This document shows, piece by piece, positions 62,085 to 64,000 of a stretch of DNA of 64,000 nt. Each line of letters opens with the position of its first letter. Within the stretch, counting starts at the first letter, position 1. The position numbers and the translations under genes were made by a program. Below the pieces are notes generated by a model. It saw only the letters and a program-made list of their open reading frames with translations, was not told the origin of the DNA and ran no database searches. This DNA is from Bradyrhizobium erythrophlei (GTDB lineage Bacteria > Pseudomonadota > Alphaproteobacteria > Rhizobiales > Xanthobacteraceae). The stretch is taken from positions 7,461,118-7,525,117 of the forward strand of contig NZ_LT670849.1 of the NCBI RefSeq assembly GCF_900142985.1, read 5' to 3'.

Positions 62085-62560
62085 GCCGATGCTCAAGGAG
62101 GGAGGCGGAGTTGGATGGCGTTTAGTGCGGCTTTGAGAGCCGGCAGTTGTTTGCAGGTTTTCGGCCGCCGGAAGCGCTTGGCCGTCTCGATCATGCCGGC
62201 AGCGCGTTATCGCTTGCCGTTGCCGCATACGCACCTGCTCGTGCCGTTCGTTCTCTCTGATGCTGGTGTACACAAGCGAACGCCGCCTGAACTGCTTCGG
62301 CAGTCGCAGTTGTTTGACGGTGTTGATTTCGTCGAGCAGTCCGACAATGTTGCCCGCCGCGCCCGGCGCCTCGCTGCACCAGGCAACCCCGTTTCTAATC
62401 AACCGCTCGGCGCGATGCGCATCGCCGATATCCCAGGCCTGGCGCAGCACCTTGCGGACCGGCGCAAGCAAACGCTTCGTAAGCGCTTGACGATGTTGCA
62501 AGCCTTGTTGGACCTTGCAGCGCCGGACCGGCGGATGCCGGCCAAAGCTCCGGCGGATCG
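62085..62560 (-). pseudogene. IS256/Mutator-type transposase remnant
   Basis: Across shifted frames the minus strand encodes segments typical of the C-terminal third of IS256-family transposases: LRQAWDIGDAHRAERLIRN, APGAAGNIVGLLDEINTVKQ, LRLPKQFRRRSLVYTSIREN, and then, in another frame, a KQLPALKAAL-like stretch. The family normally reads ..LDEILTV..LPxxLRRSLxxTNxIEN... The catalytic first two thirds are absent, and frameshifts interrupt the rest. It lies between two glycosyltransferase genes and shows past transposition into this locus. Confidence 0.7.
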
Positions 62561-62689
62561 CCTTGTCAACGCCGTCGCTCCTAAGACAATGAAGAGACCG
62601 CAGATCTAAAGGTGATTCGAATTTCTTGCGGATTTTCGTGTTAGCCAATTGTGATTCCGGGAATCGAGGTACTAGGAGGAAAAAAGCTT

Positions 62690-63697
62690 ATGCCCGAACC
62701 GTTCGTAACTGTTGTAACTCCGGTCTACAACGACGAACCTTATCTCGAGGAATGTATCAAGAGTGTCCTAGGGCAGTCGCACTCTTATTTTGAGTACATC
62801 ATTTGCGATAATCACAGCAACGATCGTTCAGGCGAGATTGCAAGGGATTACGCTACCAAAGATGCGCGGGTCCGAGTGGTGAGTCCACCGGAGTTTTTGC
62901 CTCAAGCCAAGAACTTTAATTTCGTTCTCAACGAAATCGACGAACGGGCGAAGTATTGCAAGATGCTGCTCTCTGATGACTGGATGTACCCGCACTGCCT
63001 GCAGCAGATGGTCCAAGTAGCAGAGTCCAACCCCCAGATTGTGCTGGTGAGCGCCTATCGCTTGATCGGGAACAAGCCTGACTGTTTCGGGGTCCCGGTC
63101 GAGCGATCTTCGTTTCCTGGCAAGGAGGCCTGTCGTTGGCAGCTCCTTGGCACGGCCTATCCTTTCGGGAGTCCATCTACCGTCCTGTACGCAGCTGAGG
63201 CCATCCGTAAGCGGGCACCGTCATTCTTTCCCGAAGACCGCTTCTTTGAGGACGTTGACATCGCCTTCCGACTCCTCGCCGACGGCGACTTCGGGTTCGT
63301 GCACCAGGTTCTGACTTTCAGCCGCTATCAGGCCGATTCCATTACGGACGTTGCGAGCCATTTCAATTTCTGGCCGCTTTTGCACTACCTAATGATGGAG
63401 CAGTACGGCCGGAACTTCCTCGCTCAGGATGAGTTCAAAAAGCGTTATGATGAAGTGACCGCAGAAATGTATCGCGGGTTGGGCGAACAGTGGCTCAAGG
63501 ACGTGGTTCGCCGAGAGAGGAAGAAGGGTTTCTGGGAGTTTCAGCGCCAGCACCTCGGAGACATTGGTGTGGAGATTCGTCCGGCCCTCCTCGCCAAGGG
63601 CGTGGTGAGCGCCGCATTGAACATGATCGGCTCGCTTGGCACTCTTGCGAAGAAAGCACGAAACGAGGTGACCAAAGGCGCGGTCAGGTCGCTCTAA
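62690..63697 (+). CDS. GT2-family glycosyltransferase
   Basis: A 335-residue protein. The ATG at 62690 follows AGGAGGAAAAAAGCTT, so the earlier in-frame start at 62651 is not used. FVTVVTPVYNDEPYLEECIKSVLGQSHSYFEYIICDNHSNDRS begins a GT-A fold; KMLLSDDWMYPHCLQQMV contains the metal-binding acidic pair; FGSPSTVLYAAEAIRKR and EDRFFEDVDIAFRLLADGDFGFV follow. The C-terminal 100 residues are helical and basic, ending in a possible membrane-associated helix. It probably adds a sugar to the polysaccharide or to a glycolipid made by this locus. Confidence 0.9.
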   Translation: MPEPFVTVVTPVYNDEPYLEECIKSVLGQSHSYFEYIICDNHSNDRSGEIARDYATKDARVRVVSPPEFLPQAKNFNFVLNEIDERAKYCKMLLSDDWMYPHCLQQMVQVAESNPQIVLVSAYRLIGNKPDCFGVPVERSSFPGKEACRWQLLGTAYPFGSPSTVLYAAEAIRKRAPSFFPEDRFFEDVDIAFRLLADGDFGFVHQVLTFSRYQADSITDVASHFNFWPLLHYLMMEQYGRNFLAQDEFKKRYDEVTAEMYRGLGEQWLKDVVRRERKKGFWEFQRQHLGDIGVEIRPALLAKGVVSAALNMIGSLGTLAKKARNEVTKGAVRSL

Positions 63698-64000
63698 CCC
63701 AGTCTGGCCACCCTTTGCGGAAGGGTCCGTTTCTGAATAGTTCTATCTGCGCGTTCGCAAACCTGTGGCATGCTGCGCAGATCGCGACTCGGCTAGATCA
63801 AACGTCGCCCTCTCGACGGATGAATTGGATGCTCCCCTTCGAGTCGACGCGACGCGATCGGGCGTTTGAGGGCGTCGCCACAGACGGCCAAATATATAAA
63901 AATGGTTCAAGCCGACGACGCCGGTTTGTCCGGATTACTTGCGGCTACTTTGCGCCCACTGTGCAGTGAGAGCGACATTCGCTTTTCCCGAAACGTGTCT
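63698..64000. other. Window end without a supported gene
   Basis: About 300 bases after the last glycosyltransferase. An overlapping frame (63490-63969) is a shadow that runs inside that gene. GGCCACCCTTTGCGGAAGGGTCC at about 63705-63730 contains a CCCTTTGCGGAAGGG stem-loop that might terminate transcription, though no U-run follows. Confidence 0.3.

Noticed and set aside
61965..62609. 214-residue plus-strand frame over the IS256 remnant
   Set aside because: The minus strand shows recognisable transposase segments; the plus frame is its antisense.
1..64000. CRISPR arrays, rRNA genes, a replication origin
   Set aside because: I looked for regularly spaced short repeats and rRNA-like sequence and found none.

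Overview
The window looks like a chromosomal segment of a Bradyrhizobium-like alphaproteobacterium (order Hyphomicrobiales). This rests on an IalB-family protein, a DUF1488 protein, a rhizobial-type H-NS protein, many small Gly/Tyr-rich secreted proteins of the bradyrhizobial kind, and GC-rich genes separated by AT-richer, gene-poor gaps. The species is an inference; no rRNA gene is present. Short-range coordinates were read by eye, and no database search was run.

Region 1 (1-13 kb): the 3' part of an IalB-like gene is followed by tRNA-Gln(CTG). A low-density accessory stretch comes next. It holds a small MITE with 19-bp inverted ends and a target duplication, small hypothetical genes, a ParB/methyltransferase fusion, a DUF5681 protein, a YqaJ-type nuclease overlapping an ERF-type annealing protein that carries a C-terminal zinc/HNH-like domain, and a conserved small protein followed by a truncated copy of itself. 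This resembles a decayed prophage or integrative element beside a tRNA gene, but no integrase is visible.

Region 2 (10-21 kb): small membrane and secreted proteins, a SAM methyltransferase, an ICMT-like membrane methyltransferase, a coiled-coil membrane protein, an outer-membrane polysaccharide export lipoprotein (OPX copy 1), a Cys-rich secreted peptide and an Asp-box beta-propeller protein.

Region 3 (21-25 kb): a GT2-GtrA fusion and a GT-C type membrane glycosyltransferase, followed by a small OPX gene remnant.

Region 4 (25-43 kb, all on the minus strand): a type II secretion locus in the order gspF-H-I-J-K-L-M-C-like-D-prepilin peptidase, then gspE and gspG. It ends in a 1770-residue secreted protein built from three related lectin/hydrolase-like modules. 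The simplest reading is that the giant protein, and perhaps the beta-propeller protein, are cargo of this system.

Region 5 (43-64 kb): a polysaccharide locus. It has a polyprenyl glycosylphosphotransferase, an H-NS-like protein, a second and almost identical OPX gene 32.8 kb from the first, a UDP-glucuronate decarboxylase, a GMC oxidoreductase with an aldo/keto reductase, an FAD oxidoreductase with an ATP-grasp ligase, and GT2, GT8 and GT2 glycosyltransferases. Decayed genes are interspersed: a coiled-coil protein, an SGNH hydrolase, two GT2 fragments in opposite orientation and an IS256-type transposase. Together regions 2-5 read as a cell-surface island that makes, exports and decorates a polysaccharide and secretes large carbohydrate-binding-like proteins, and that has been reshaped by duplication and gene loss.
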